The notes beneath the pieces are model-generated. The model was not told the DNA's origin. It saw only the letters and a list, made by a program, of their open reading frames with translations, and did no database searches. The position numbers were made by a program, and so were the translations under genes. A stretch of 64,000 nt of DNA from UBA12481 sp942493265 (GTDB lineage Bacteria > Bacteroidota > Bacteroidia > Bacteroidales > UBA12481): NCBI GenBank assembly GCA_942493265.1, contig OW818688.1, positions 1,054,001 to 1,118,000 of the forward strand, in the 5' to 3' direction. Shown piece after piece: positions 44,783-52,468 of the stretch (the first letter of the stretch is position 1; each line of letters opens with the position of its first letter).

Positions 44783-45865
44783 TCAGTTTCCCTGTGTTTT
44801 GACGGGGGATTCAACGTCGATCAGGCGTGAATTGAATGATACGGCAAGGATATCTCCCTTTGCATCATACTCACGGTTGAGCTCCATTTGCGTACCTGCC
44901 AGATCGTTGATTTTATTCACCCCGGCACCGGCAACTTCCCACATGGAGAAGCGGGTTTTTTTCACCAGCTGGCGATCCTGGCCGAGGACTCTCTCGCGGA
45001 ACAACTGCAGGGCAAATTGCGGCAGGGTGAGCGCATCGGAGGAGTTTTCCGGGATATTAATATCTGTAGGAGAAAAATTCGAGGCATATAATAGTTTAAT
45101 GCTTTGCGGATCCGGAATCCGGGGACCGGCCACGGCGGTTCTGCGGGAGAGGGATTTCATCGGTACAATTTCGCGCTGCATGATTTCCTGCTTTCCGGTT
45201 TCCGGGTTCATATTTCCGGAAACTGAACGTTTGCGTACTGAAGGGCCCTGGGCTGCAGCCAACAGTTTTGAAGGGGCTGAAGCTTTGGTTGAAGGAAGGG
45301 TTGAAACAGCAGGCGCTTCCTTACCCACGACCGGAGTTTCCACTCCGGCAATCTCCGGAACAACCTTTTCCGATGGGTCAGGCCAGAATGTCCAAACCAG
45401 CAAAACCACTGCGGCTGAGGATATCGCGGTAATCAGCCATGGAGAGAAAAACACCACCTTTTTCCGGAGATCCTTCTTATACGGGAAGATCATCTTATCC
45501 GAACGGTTCAGCCGGGTATGCAGGAAGGCGCTGTAACTTCCCTTCAATTCCATATCCTCATCCAGCCTGATATCAAATTTATGTGCCTCCTCCTCAGTCA
45601 GGTCATTTTCCATACGTGCGATGCACAGCTGGTCCATGGTTGCAATACCGGGGATATCATCCGTGGTTTTCAGGAACTGTTCCTTCAGTTCAATTGATTC
45701 CGTACCGGGAGTGAGGCTGACGCCGGAAACTCCGAGGAGCTCCTGCTTCAAATCCGGATTCAGTTCCAGAAAATCCAGCAGGCATTCGAGCTGTTCATTG
45801 CTCAGCTGCCCATCGAGATAATCGAGGAACCAGATCTCGTAATTATTTCTTGTCAGACTTTCCAT
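44783..45865 (-). CDS. Membrane protein next to ECF sigma, probable anti-sigma factor
   Basis: The protein has 360 residues from the ATG at 45865; the frame is open a few codons further but that part overlaps the sigma gene. The N-terminus (MESLTRNNYEIWFLDYLDGQ, then LSNEQLECLLDFLELNPDLK) resembles N-terminal regions of membrane-linked anti-sigma proteins in this phylum. One transmembrane helix lies near 150-170 (SPWLITAISSAAVVLLVW). The periplasmic part is low-complexity and Pro/Ser/Ala-rich. The start is 1 bp after the sigma stop. No zinc-binding anti-sigma motif is visible, so the anti-sigma role rests on position. Confidence 0.68.
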   Translation of the reverse strand: MESLTRNNYEIWFLDYLDGQLSNEQLECLLDFLELNPDLKQELLGVSGVSLTPGTESIELKEQFLKTTDDIPGIATMDQLCIARMENDLTEEEAHKFDIRLDEDMELKGSYSAFLHTRLNRSDKMIFPYKKDLRKKVVFFSPWLITAISSAAVVLLVWTFWPDPSEKVVPEIAGVETPVVGKEAPAVSTLPSTKASAPSKLLAAAQGPSVRKRSVSGNMNPETGKQEIMQREIVPMKSLSRRTAVAGPRIPDPQSIKLLYASNFSPTDINIPENSSDALTLPQFALQLFRERVLGQDRQLVKKTRFSMWEVAGAGVNKINDLAGTQMELNREYDAKGDILAVSFNSRLIDVESPVKTQGN

Positions 45866-45866
45866 T

Positions 45867-46352
45867 TTATACCAGTGATTCAACTGAACCCACAAATTCT
45901 TTTAAAAACACACGAGCCCGGTATATATAAACTTTTACCTGGGCTTCGGATAATCCGGTCATCCCGGCGATCTCCTTATAAGAGTATCCTTCATAATCCC
46001 TCAGCATGACCACAGAACGCTGATCAGCCGGCAGGCGGGAGACCCCGATTTCGAGTTTTTCCATCACATCCGAATAGTGCTCACTATGTGAATACTCGCT
46101 CATATTTACTGTTTCCCAATCTGCCATTCTTTTATCCACTCTTGTTTGATCTATCAGCTTGTGATAAGCTGTTGTAAACAAATATGACTTCGCTTTCTCC
46201 GCCGAAACCTGTTCCACATTGATCCAGAGTTTCTCGAATGAATCCTGGACCAGGTCCCGGGCTTTCTCCTTATCCCGTATGTTTTTCAGCAGAAACCGAT
46301 ACACTGCATCGGCATGCTGATTCACACATCGGTTATAATCGTTTACAGTCAT
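45867..46352 (-). CDS. ECF RNA polymerase sigma factor (sigma-70 family)
   Basis: The protein has 161 residues. Region 2 is DAVYRFLLKNIRDKEKARDL followed by VQDSFEKLWINVEQV. Region 4 is SRLPADQRSVVMLRDYEGYS followed by YKEIAGMTGLSEAQVKVYIYRARVFLK. It starts on the promoter TGTAACT-N16-CGTCCTATC at 46370-46401, which is copied at the downstream barrel gene, so autoregulation is likely. The downstream gene is a putative anti-sigma factor. Confidence 0.93.
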   Translation of the reverse strand: MTVNDYNRCVNQHADAVYRFLLKNIRDKEKARDLVQDSFEKLWINVEQVSAEKAKSYLFTTAYHKLIDQTRVDKRMADWETVNMSEYSHSEHYSDVMEKLEIGVSRLPADQRSVVMLRDYEGYSYKEIAGMTGLSEAQVKVYIYRARVFLKEFVGSVESLV

Positions 46353-46369
46353 ATTAAGTTACAGGCGTT

Positions 46370-46401
46370 GATAGGACGAAGTTACGGCAGAATTAGTTAC
46401 A
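46370..46401 (-). promoter_or_regulatory. ECF sigma promoter (autoregulatory) of the sigma gene
   Basis: On the minus strand, TGTAACT at 46395-46401 and CGTCCTATC at 46370-46378 are 16 bp apart. The start codon is 18 bp further on. The identical pair and spacing occur at 44735-44766. Confidence 0.78.
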
Positions 46402-46437
46402 ATTGATTCAAAATAATTTTTGCAAATCGCTTTTAAA

Positions 46438-47193
46438 ATGAAAAACCCTCTGATATTTCTCCAGATTGCAATACTGGTCCTGATCGGATATCAGCCCATT
46501 GCAGCCCAATCCATTCCCGACCAATCAGTTATGACCGTATTATGGGTTCAGCGGTCGGCCGAGTACCGGGCATTATGCTACCAGGCCTATAATCTGGCCG
46601 AATTGCGGGTTAAAGAATATCTTACCCACGCGGATACCGAAAGAAAAGCGGCTGTGATATTTGACATTGATGAAACCTTGCTCGACAACAGTCCGCAGGA
46701 AGCACTCAATATCACGGAAGGTAAACCCTACACACCCGAACGGTGGAAAGAATGGACCGATCAGGCCTCTGCCGGAACCGTGCCGGGTAGTCTGGAGTTC
46801 TGCCATTTTCTGGCCAGAAATGATATTCAGTTGATCTATTTATCCAACCGTTTGAATACCGAAGCAGTCACCACGCTCATGAACCTTCAGAAATGGAATT
46901 TTCCGTATGCCGACCGCAACCATCTTTATCTGAAATCGGATATCTCCAGCAAGGAGCTGCGGCGTAGCATCATTGACAAACAGTATAATGTAATTATGTT
47001 GGTTGGTGATAACCTTTCCGACTTTGATGAGGTATTTGAGAACCGGTCGGATAATTTCGGATTTGCGGCGGTGGATAGCCTGCGCACGGAATTTGGCAAA
47101 AAGTTCATTATGCTACCCAACCCGATGTATGGCGACTGGACGAAACCGCTGACGGGAGAGAGGAAGGGGTGGCTTTTGAAGGTTCCGAGGTAA
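46438..47193 (+). CDS. Secreted acid phosphatase, e(P4)/HAD family
   Basis: The protein has 251 residues from the ATG at 46438; a TTG six codons upstream is less likely. The signal peptide (MKNPLIFLQIAILVLIGYQP, ending IAAQ) has no lipobox Cys, although the family is named for the lipoprotein e(P4). The HAD motif DIDETLLDN has the nucleophile and the general acid at about residues 76 and 78. YLSNR and VGDNLSDFDEVFENR are the other motifs. It would release phosphate from nucleotides in the periplasm, for example NMN. It is divergent from the sigma gene. Confidence 0.87.
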   Translation: MKNPLIFLQIAILVLIGYQPIAAQSIPDQSVMTVLWVQRSAEYRALCYQAYNLAELRVKEYLTHADTERKAAVIFDIDETLLDNSPQEALNITEGKPYTPERWKEWTDQASAGTVPGSLEFCHFLARNDIQLIYLSNRLNTEAVTTLMNLQKWNFPYADRNHLYLKSDISSKELRRSIIDKQYNVIMLVGDNLSDFDEVFENRSDNFGFAAVDSLRTEFGKKFIMLPNPMYGDWTKPLTGERKGWLLKVPR

Positions 47194-47209
47194 GGGAGGG
47201 AGGTCCCGG

Positions 47210-47658
47210 GGGCCCCTCGTTAGAGGAAGGCGGTCCCGGCTTTCGCCGGGATGACACTTCTCCGAGGGATGTTTATTGCTGGATGACACTTCTCCGAGGG
47301 TAGCTTTGTGGTGGATGACAATTCTCCGAGGGTTCAACATTGCCGGAATTGAAGCCCGTAGGGCTGACATGATTATAGCCAGGTGCATTGAATCGAAACA
47401 TTAACCCCGTCAGGGGTGGAATAAATTCCAGGGATCATTGGCAGCTGAAATCCTTTCACCCCTATCGGGGTTTAGGTAGGTGTTTGTTGATGCCTTTCTA
47501 TAATCCTGTCACCCCTATCGGGGTTCTGCCAGGTGGTTGATCATCCATGCTGGCGGCCTTTTATGACACCCTCGGAGAGGTGTCATCCACCTCCGAGTCA
47601 CCCTCGGAGAAGTGTCATCCCGGCGAAAGCCGGACCGCGTCACGCTAACGAGGGGCCC
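47210..47658. repeat. Composite intergenic repeat island with long inverted arms
   Basis: The arms at 47210-47268 and 47601-47658 are near-perfect inverted copies. Each contains GGGCCCCTCGTTAG and a hairpin CCCGGCTTTCGCCGGG (imperfect in the right arm) and the phrase GGATGACACTTCTCCGAGGG. That phrase recurs three times in the left part and again, inverted, in the right part. The middle holds an inverted and two direct copies of CACCCCTATCGGGGTT-like hairpins (47404-47420, 47457-47472, 47510-47525). No open frame or transposase is inside. It fills the 607-bp gap between the phosphatase and TetR genes. Confidence 0.75.
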
Positions 47659-47745
47659 TTGGATGCCCGTCCGGCACTACTCCGAATGGATTTGTGACCG
47701 CTCCGGCCAAAAATCATGCTCCGAGGCAAATAAATTTAATTTTCG

Positions 47746-47777
47746 TTTGCATTATAAAAAAACATGATTTAACTTTG
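47746..47777 (+). promoter_or_regulatory. Bacteroidota-type promoter of the tetR operon
   Basis: TTTG at 47746-47749 and TAACTTTG at 47770-47777 are 20 bp apart, an exact match to TTTG-N17-23-TAnnTTTG. The transcript would start close to the TetR ATG at 47801, leaving a very short leader. Confidence 0.8.
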
Positions 47778-47793
47778 ACTGACCGTTCAATCA
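47776..47793 (+). promoter_or_regulatory. Candidate TetR operator
   Basis: TGACTGACCGTTCAATCA is an imperfect palindrome (14 of 18 positions symmetrical). It overlaps the -7 element and lies 7 bp before the TetR start codon, as expected for autorepression. Confidence 0.65.
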
Positions 47794-47800
47794 TAAAACG

Positions 47801-48376
47801 ATGAGTCCAAGAACTGAAAAGCAATTTGAGGAGATCCGGGAAAGCCGGAAGCTTCAGATCATGCAGGCAGCTCTGGAGCTTTTCGCGAGGGAAGGCTATC
47901 ATTCATCATCGATTGCGCAAATAGCTGCCTGCGCAGGTATCTCCAAAGGGTTGCTGTATAATTATTTCACCTCCAAGGAGGATTTGCTTGATTCCATCAT
48001 GGCGCTCGGAATTGAAAAATTTCATCATATCCTGGAGGAGATACAGGACGAACTGGACACCCCGGAGGAGCTGCTGATGTACATCCACGGCGGTTTTGAA
48101 ATTATCAGGCGGGAGCCCGGATTTTACCGCCTCCTGTTCAGCGTATTTGTTCAGCCGGGGGTAATGGATGCATCAAAAAACCGGTACCGCGAAACACAGG
48201 AACATCTCAGGCGCGACATTGCATTTTACTTCGAAACCAAGGGCGATCCCAATCCCATGGAAAAAGCGGTGCTGCTTGGCAATATAATCGACGGGGTGGG
48301 GCTGAATTATTTCATGGCGCCCGAAACCGTAAATCTGGATAAACTGGAAAAAATCATTTTCGAATTATTCAAATAA
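47801..48376 (+). CDS. TetR/AcrR-family transcriptional repressor
   Basis: The protein has 191 residues. The N-terminal helix-turn-helix is typical: RKLQIMQAALELFAREGYHS, IAACAGISKGLLYNYFTSKE. The C-terminal ligand domain is unlike any I can name. It leads an operon with a LolA-like protein, two permeases, an ATPase and an outer-membrane protein. A palindromic site in its promoter suggests that it represses its own operon. Confidence 0.93.
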   Translation: MSPRTEKQFEEIRESRKLQIMQAALELFAREGYHSSSIAQIAACAGISKGLLYNYFTSKEDLLDSIMALGIEKFHHILEEIQDELDTPEELLMYIHGGFEIIRREPGFYRLLFSVFVQPGVMDASKNRYRETQEHLRRDIAFYFETKGDPNPMEKAVLLGNIIDGVGLNYFMAPETVNLDKLEKIIFELFK

Positions 48377-48379
48377 GTT

Positions 48380-49144
48380 ATGCGACCAATCATTTCCTGC
48401 ACGCTGGCCATCCTGCTTATCTCTTTGATAACCAATGGGGTATTGGGTCAGCAAACACTAACGACAAAACAGATCATCGAAAAAGCTGACCGCAACATGC
48501 AGGGCGAAAGCAGCATCAGTACGATGACGATGACCATAAAACGCCCAAGCTGGGAGCGCACCGTCGGATTCAAAAATTGGTCAAAAGGCCGTGAATTTGC
48601 AATGACGCTGATTACGGAACCGGCAAAAGAAAAGGGGCAAACGTTTCTCAAGCGCGGCAACGACATGTGGAACTATATTCCATCCATCGGCAGGCTGGTG
48701 AAGCTTCCCCCCTCGATGATGTCGCAAGGCTGGATGGGATCGGATTACACCAACGACGATATCCTGAATGAATCTTCGCTGATCATGGATTACACCCATG
48801 AGTTGACCGGCACCGAGGACTTTAATGGCAGCAAATGCTTTAAGGTGAATCTGATACCGCTTGAACAATCCAATATTGTATGGGGAAAAATCATCACCTG
48901 GGTGAGTACCGGGGATTTTCTGTTCCTCAAATCAGAATACTATGATGAAAACCAGTCGCTGGTACGTACCGAAACTGCCGGGGAGATTAAAACTATGGAT
49001 GGACGGAAAATTCCGACGCTCCTGGAAATCATTCCTGCCGATGAGCCGCAGAACCGCACCCTGGTACTCATAAAATCGATCGATTTCGATGTTAAGATTG
49101 AGGATGCATTCTTTTCCCAGCAAAACATGAAATCTGTGAAATAA
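48380..49144 (+). CDS. LolA-like outer-membrane lipoprotein-sorting protein
   Basis: The protein has 254 residues. The signal peptide (IISCTLAILLISLITNGVLG) is followed by the half-barrel domain with SSISTMTMTIKRPSWERTVG, PAKEKGQTFLKRGNDMWNYI and SIGRLVKLPPSMMSQGWMGS. The family carries lipophilic cargo in the periplasm, like LolA/LolB, but it is distinct from classical LolA. It starts 3 bp after the TetR stop and is followed by two FtsX permeases. Confidence 0.88.
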   Translation: MRPIISCTLAILLISLITNGVLGQQTLTTKQIIEKADRNMQGESSISTMTMTIKRPSWERTVGFKNWSKGREFAMTLITEPAKEKGQTFLKRGNDMWNYIPSIGRLVKLPPSMMSQGWMGSDYTNDDILNESSLIMDYTHELTGTEDFNGSKCFKVNLIPLEQSNIVWGKIITWVSTGDFLFLKSEYYDENQSLVRTETAGEIKTMDGRKIPTLLEIIPADEPQNRTLVLIKSIDFDVKIEDAFFSQQNMKSVK

Positions 49145-49162
49145 TCATTTAATTAATTGATT

Positions 49163-50383
49163 ATGAGATATTACCTTACAATGGCCTGGAGGAATATCTG
49201 GCGTAACAAGCGCCGGTCACTCATCACGATCTCATCGATCCTCTTTGCCATATTTTTCTCGGTGGTGATGCGCGGGTTCCAGCTGGGATCGTATAAAAAC
49301 ATGGTCGACAATGTGGTACAGGCCTATACCGGGTATATCCAGGTATTTGACCGCGGCTACCAATCCGATAAAATCATTGAGAACACCATGCTGATTGAAT
49401 CCGGGATCATCTCTGAAATAGAAAAAACAGAAAATGTAACCCTGGCGCTTCCGCGGCTGGAATCCTTTGCACTGGCCAGTTCGGGTAATCAAACAAAAGG
49501 CGTTCTGGTAATCGGTACTGATCCGGAAAAAGACGACCAGCTCACTCATTTGACTAACCGCCTGGTGAAGGGAACCTATCTTCATAAAAACGACACTGCG
49601 GCGATGGTTTCCGAACGGCTGGCCAAATATCTCCAGATTGATGAAGGCGATACCATTGTGCTCATTTCGCAGGGATATCATGGTGCGGGTGCGGCAGGGA
49701 AATACCTGGTCAAAGGAATCCTTCGGTTCCCTTCGCCTGAACTGGATAATAAGATGGTGTACCTCCCGCTGGCACAGGCACAGCAGTTTTTCTCAGCCGA
49801 AAACCGGATTACCTCCATCTCCCTGAGTCTGAAAAACAGCAACCAGCTCGCAACTACGGTAAAAAATCTTCAGCAAAAGCTTGGCGATCAATTTGATGTT
49901 CGATCATGGGACACCATTCTGGTGGAGCTGAAACAGCAGATCGCATCGGACAGTGCAGGGGGAGTGATCATGCTGGGCATGCTTTACCTGATCATCGGAT
50001 TCGGGGTTTTCGGCACAGTTCAGATGATGACAGCCGAAAGGCGCCGTGAATTCGGGGTGGTGGTAGCGATCGGCATGCAGAAAAGGCGGCTGGGGACCAT
50101 CCTTGCTTTGGAAATGCTCATCATGGGAATCATCGGAATTCTGGGAGGCATTCTCCTGAGCCTGCCGGTGGTGTGGTTTGGCTATATTCACCCGATCAGG
50201 CTCACCGGGGAGATGGCCGAATCGATCATCAGTTACGGAATGGAACCCATCATGCCGATGGCCTGGGAAGCAGGTTACATTATCAATCAGACACTCATCG
50301 GACTGCTGATCATTTTTGCCGCAGTCATACTGCCAGTATGGAACGTCACCCGTCTTCATGTCAATAAAGCACTCAGATCATGA
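49163..50383 (+). CDS. FtsX/LolCE-type ABC transporter permease (first)
   Basis: The protein has 406 residues from the ATG at 49163 (MRYYLTMAWRNIWRNKRRSL); a TTG two codons earlier is unlikely. A MacB-like periplasmic domain of about 220 residues separates the first membrane helix from three C-terminal helices (GVIMLGMLYLIIGFGVFGTV, then TILALEMLIMGIIGILGGIL). The module is built for extracting lipid-linked cargo from the inner membrane. It overlaps the second permease by 4 bp. Confidence 0.9.
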   Translation: MRYYLTMAWRNIWRNKRRSLITISSILFAIFFSVVMRGFQLGSYKNMVDNVVQAYTGYIQVFDRGYQSDKIIENTMLIESGIISEIEKTENVTLALPRLESFALASSGNQTKGVLVIGTDPEKDDQLTHLTNRLVKGTYLHKNDTAAMVSERLAKYLQIDEGDTIVLISQGYHGAGAAGKYLVKGILRFPSPELDNKMVYLPLAQAQQFFSAENRITSISLSLKNSNQLATTVKNLQQKLGDQFDVRSWDTILVELKQQIASDSAGGVIMLGMLYLIIGFGVFGTVQMMTAERRREFGVVVAIGMQKRRLGTILALEMLIMGIIGILGGILLSLPVVWFGYIHPIRLTGEMAESIISYGMEPIMPMAWEAGYIINQTLIGLLIIFAAVILPVWNVTRLHVNKALRS

Positions 50384-51672
50384 TACCCTCACTCTCCTGG
50401 AAAAATATCTGGCGCAACAAGGTCCGGAGCCTGGTTGTGATCGGAGCAATGACCTTCGGAATTTTCGGCGGTCTGTTCACCTGGGCCATCTATGTTGGAA
50501 TGACCGAAAGCAGGGTGAAAGAGGCGCTAACTAAGGAAGTGTCTCATATACAAGTATATGACCCCAACTATATTGACAATCCGGAGATCGGTCTCACCCT
50601 GCCCGATCCTGCTGGAATGGTGAGTTTTGCCGAAAAACTTCCCGGGGTTGGTGCTGCGGCCAGCCGGCTGAAAATTGTAGCCATGGTAAACAGTTCCGCA
50701 GCCTCATCGGGGGTAAACATATACGGGATCGATCCTGAAAAGGAGAAACAGGTGAGTGAACTATATACATCGGTATTCGACTCCGTTACCCTCGCGGCCA
50801 AACTTAAACTGACAGATCCGGCAGTGATCGCAACCTACCTGAATGACAGCACCGGAAGCTGGTTCGGGGGTTCTCAGAGGAACCCGGTGGTAGTGGGTGA
50901 AACCCTCGCCCGGAAACTAAAACTGAAGATCAATTCCAAGGTAGTGCTCACCTTTCAGAGCGCTGACGGAAACCTCACCGGAGGTTCATACCGGGTATGC
51001 GGGATATACCGGATCGACAACACCCTGTTTGAAGAGATGAACGTGTACGTCAGGAAGCCCGATCTGGCAGCCCTGGCGATGCTCGCGCCCGATCAGGCAC
51101 ATGAAGTGGCCATTTACATGAATGATGCAAAACTGATGGATGCCGCCATACAAGCACTGAAAACCACCTGGCCGGATCAGGAAGTGATGAGCTGGAAAAT
51201 CCTGCTGCCTGATGTGGCCATGCTTAGCGACCTGGTAGAGGTATCACTGATTGTAATCATGGTCATCATACTCGCAGCCCTGGGCTTCGGAATCGTAAAC
51301 ACCATGCTGATGGTAGTGCTGGAACGGGTTAAGGAACTGGGAATGCTGATGGCCATTGGCATGAACAAAATCAGGGTATTCACCATGATTATCCTGGAAT
51401 CGGTTCTGCTTTGCCTCACCGGTGCCGGCATCGGAATGGTGTTCGGAGCCGTGATAATTGAAATCTTCAACCGGCAGGGCATCGATCTTTCATCATTTGC
51501 CCAGAAAGGAATGCAAGCCTGGGGATTCAGCCCGATGATCTATCCATCGCTCTCGTGGACCTGGTACCTGCTGGTGGCCGTTCTGGTGGTGATCACCGGA
51601 CTGGCCGCCTCGGCCTATCCGGCATGGAAAGCACTGAAGCTCAATCCGGCCGATGCCTTACGAACCGAGTAG
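50380..51672 (+). CDS. FtsX/LolCE-type ABC transporter permease (second)
   Basis: The protein has 430 residues and the same layout as its neighbour: the N-terminal helix (WKNIWRNKVRSLVVIGAMTF), a periplasmic domain and three C-terminal helices (LIVIMVIILAALGFGIVNTM, MIILESVLLCLTGAGIGMVF, VVITGLAASAYPAWKALKL). The two are paralogous and probably form a heterodimer, as LolC and LolE do. Confidence 0.9.
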   Translation: MIPSLSWKNIWRNKVRSLVVIGAMTFGIFGGLFTWAIYVGMTESRVKEALTKEVSHIQVYDPNYIDNPEIGLTLPDPAGMVSFAEKLPGVGAAASRLKIVAMVNSSAASSGVNIYGIDPEKEKQVSELYTSVFDSVTLAAKLKLTDPAVIATYLNDSTGSWFGGSQRNPVVVGETLARKLKLKINSKVVLTFQSADGNLTGGSYRVCGIYRIDNTLFEEMNVYVRKPDLAALAMLAPDQAHEVAIYMNDAKLMDAAIQALKTTWPDQEVMSWKILLPDVAMLSDLVEVSLIVIMVIILAALGFGIVNTMLMVVLERVKELGMLMAIGMNKIRVFTMIILESVLLCLTGAGIGMVFGAVIIEIFNRQGIDLSSFAQKGMQAWGFSPMIYPSLSWTWYLLVAVLVVITGLAASAYPAWKALKLNPADALRTE

Positions 51673-51706
51673 CAACCGAAAACCGACAACTGACAACTGA
51701 TAACAT
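51672..51706. repeat. Short heptanucleotide array between permease and ATPase
   Basis: Five 7-bp units follow the consensus ACAACYG (GCAACCG, AAAACCG, ACAACTG twice, ATAACAT). The array spans the permease stop codon and the ATPase leader. Confidence 0.55.
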
Positions 51707-51713
51707 TTTCACC

Positions 51714-52409
51714 ATGAACATCATCGAAATCTCCAACCTGGTCAAAATATACGACGACCGGAAAAGTGTGCCGGTAACTGCCATTAACGGCATCAGCCTG
51801 AACATCAGTGAAGGTGAGTTCACCACGATTGTAGGACCTTCAGGATCAGGAAAAACCACTTTGTTAAACATGCTGGGCGGACTGGACGAGCCCACTTCAG
51901 GAAAGATCCTGATCGACCAGGTGGACCTGAGTCAGCTGAAATCCAGGGAAGTGATCGATTTCCGCATGCGGAACATCGGCTTTGTTTTCCAGGCATACAA
52001 CCTGATACCGGTGCTCACGGCACTGGAAAATGTGGAATTCATCATGCACCTGCAGGGGAAACCCAAAGCCGAGCGCCGGCATCGGGCCAAAGAGCTGCTC
52101 ACACAGGTTGGTCTCGGCGACCGCATGGATGCCCGGCCAGGCAAGCTTTCGGGCGGACAGCAGCAACGGGTAGCCGTTGCGCGGGCTCTGGCATCGAAAC
52201 CCAGGTTCATCCTTGCCGATGAACCCACTGCCAACCTCGACTCCAAATCGGCCGAAACCCTGCTCGATATTATGGAGCGCCTCAACCATGAAGAAAAAAT
52301 CACCTTCATATTTTCCACACACGATGCCCGGGTGGTGGCCAAGGCTCACCGGGTGATCACGGTGGAAGACGGACTGGTGAAAAGTGACATAGATTATCCG
52401 GAACACTGA
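51714..52409 (+). CDS. LolD/MacB-type ABC transporter ATPase
   Basis: The protein has 231 residues from the ATG at 51714. Walker A is VGPSGSGKTTLLNM, the Q loop is NIGFVFQAYNLIPVLTALEN, the signature is LSGGQQQRVAVARALASKP, Walker B is FILADEPTANLD, and the H loop is STHDARVVAKAH. It powers the two permeases upstream. A longer reading from 51555 would add residues without a signature and overlap the permease. Confidence 0.96.
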   Translation: MNIIEISNLVKIYDDRKSVPVTAINGISLNISEGEFTTIVGPSGSGKTTLLNMLGGLDEPTSGKILIDQVDLSQLKSREVIDFRMRNIGFVFQAYNLIPVLTALENVEFIMHLQGKPKAERRHRAKELLTQVGLGDRMDARPGKLSGGQQQRVAVARALASKPRFILADEPTANLDSKSAETLLDIMERLNHEEKITFIFSTHDARVVAKAHRVITVEDGLVKSDIDYPEH

Positions 52410-52412
52410 TTT

Positions 52413-52468
52413 TATGAAGTAAGAATATGAGATTCGAATTTAGAATTCTGAGTTCCGAAGTGGGAGAT
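52413..52468. repeat. Heptanucleotide array at the start of the outer-membrane gene
   Basis: Eight 7-bp units follow the consensus NNGARTT (for example TCGAATT, TAGAATT, CTGAGTT). The array runs from the gap after the ATPase gene into about the first 14 codons of the next gene. Confidence 0.6.

Noticed and set aside
47200..47660. CRISPR-like array
   Set aside because: Repeats vary in length, orientation and spacing, and there is no constant repeat with unique spacers and no cas gene in the window.
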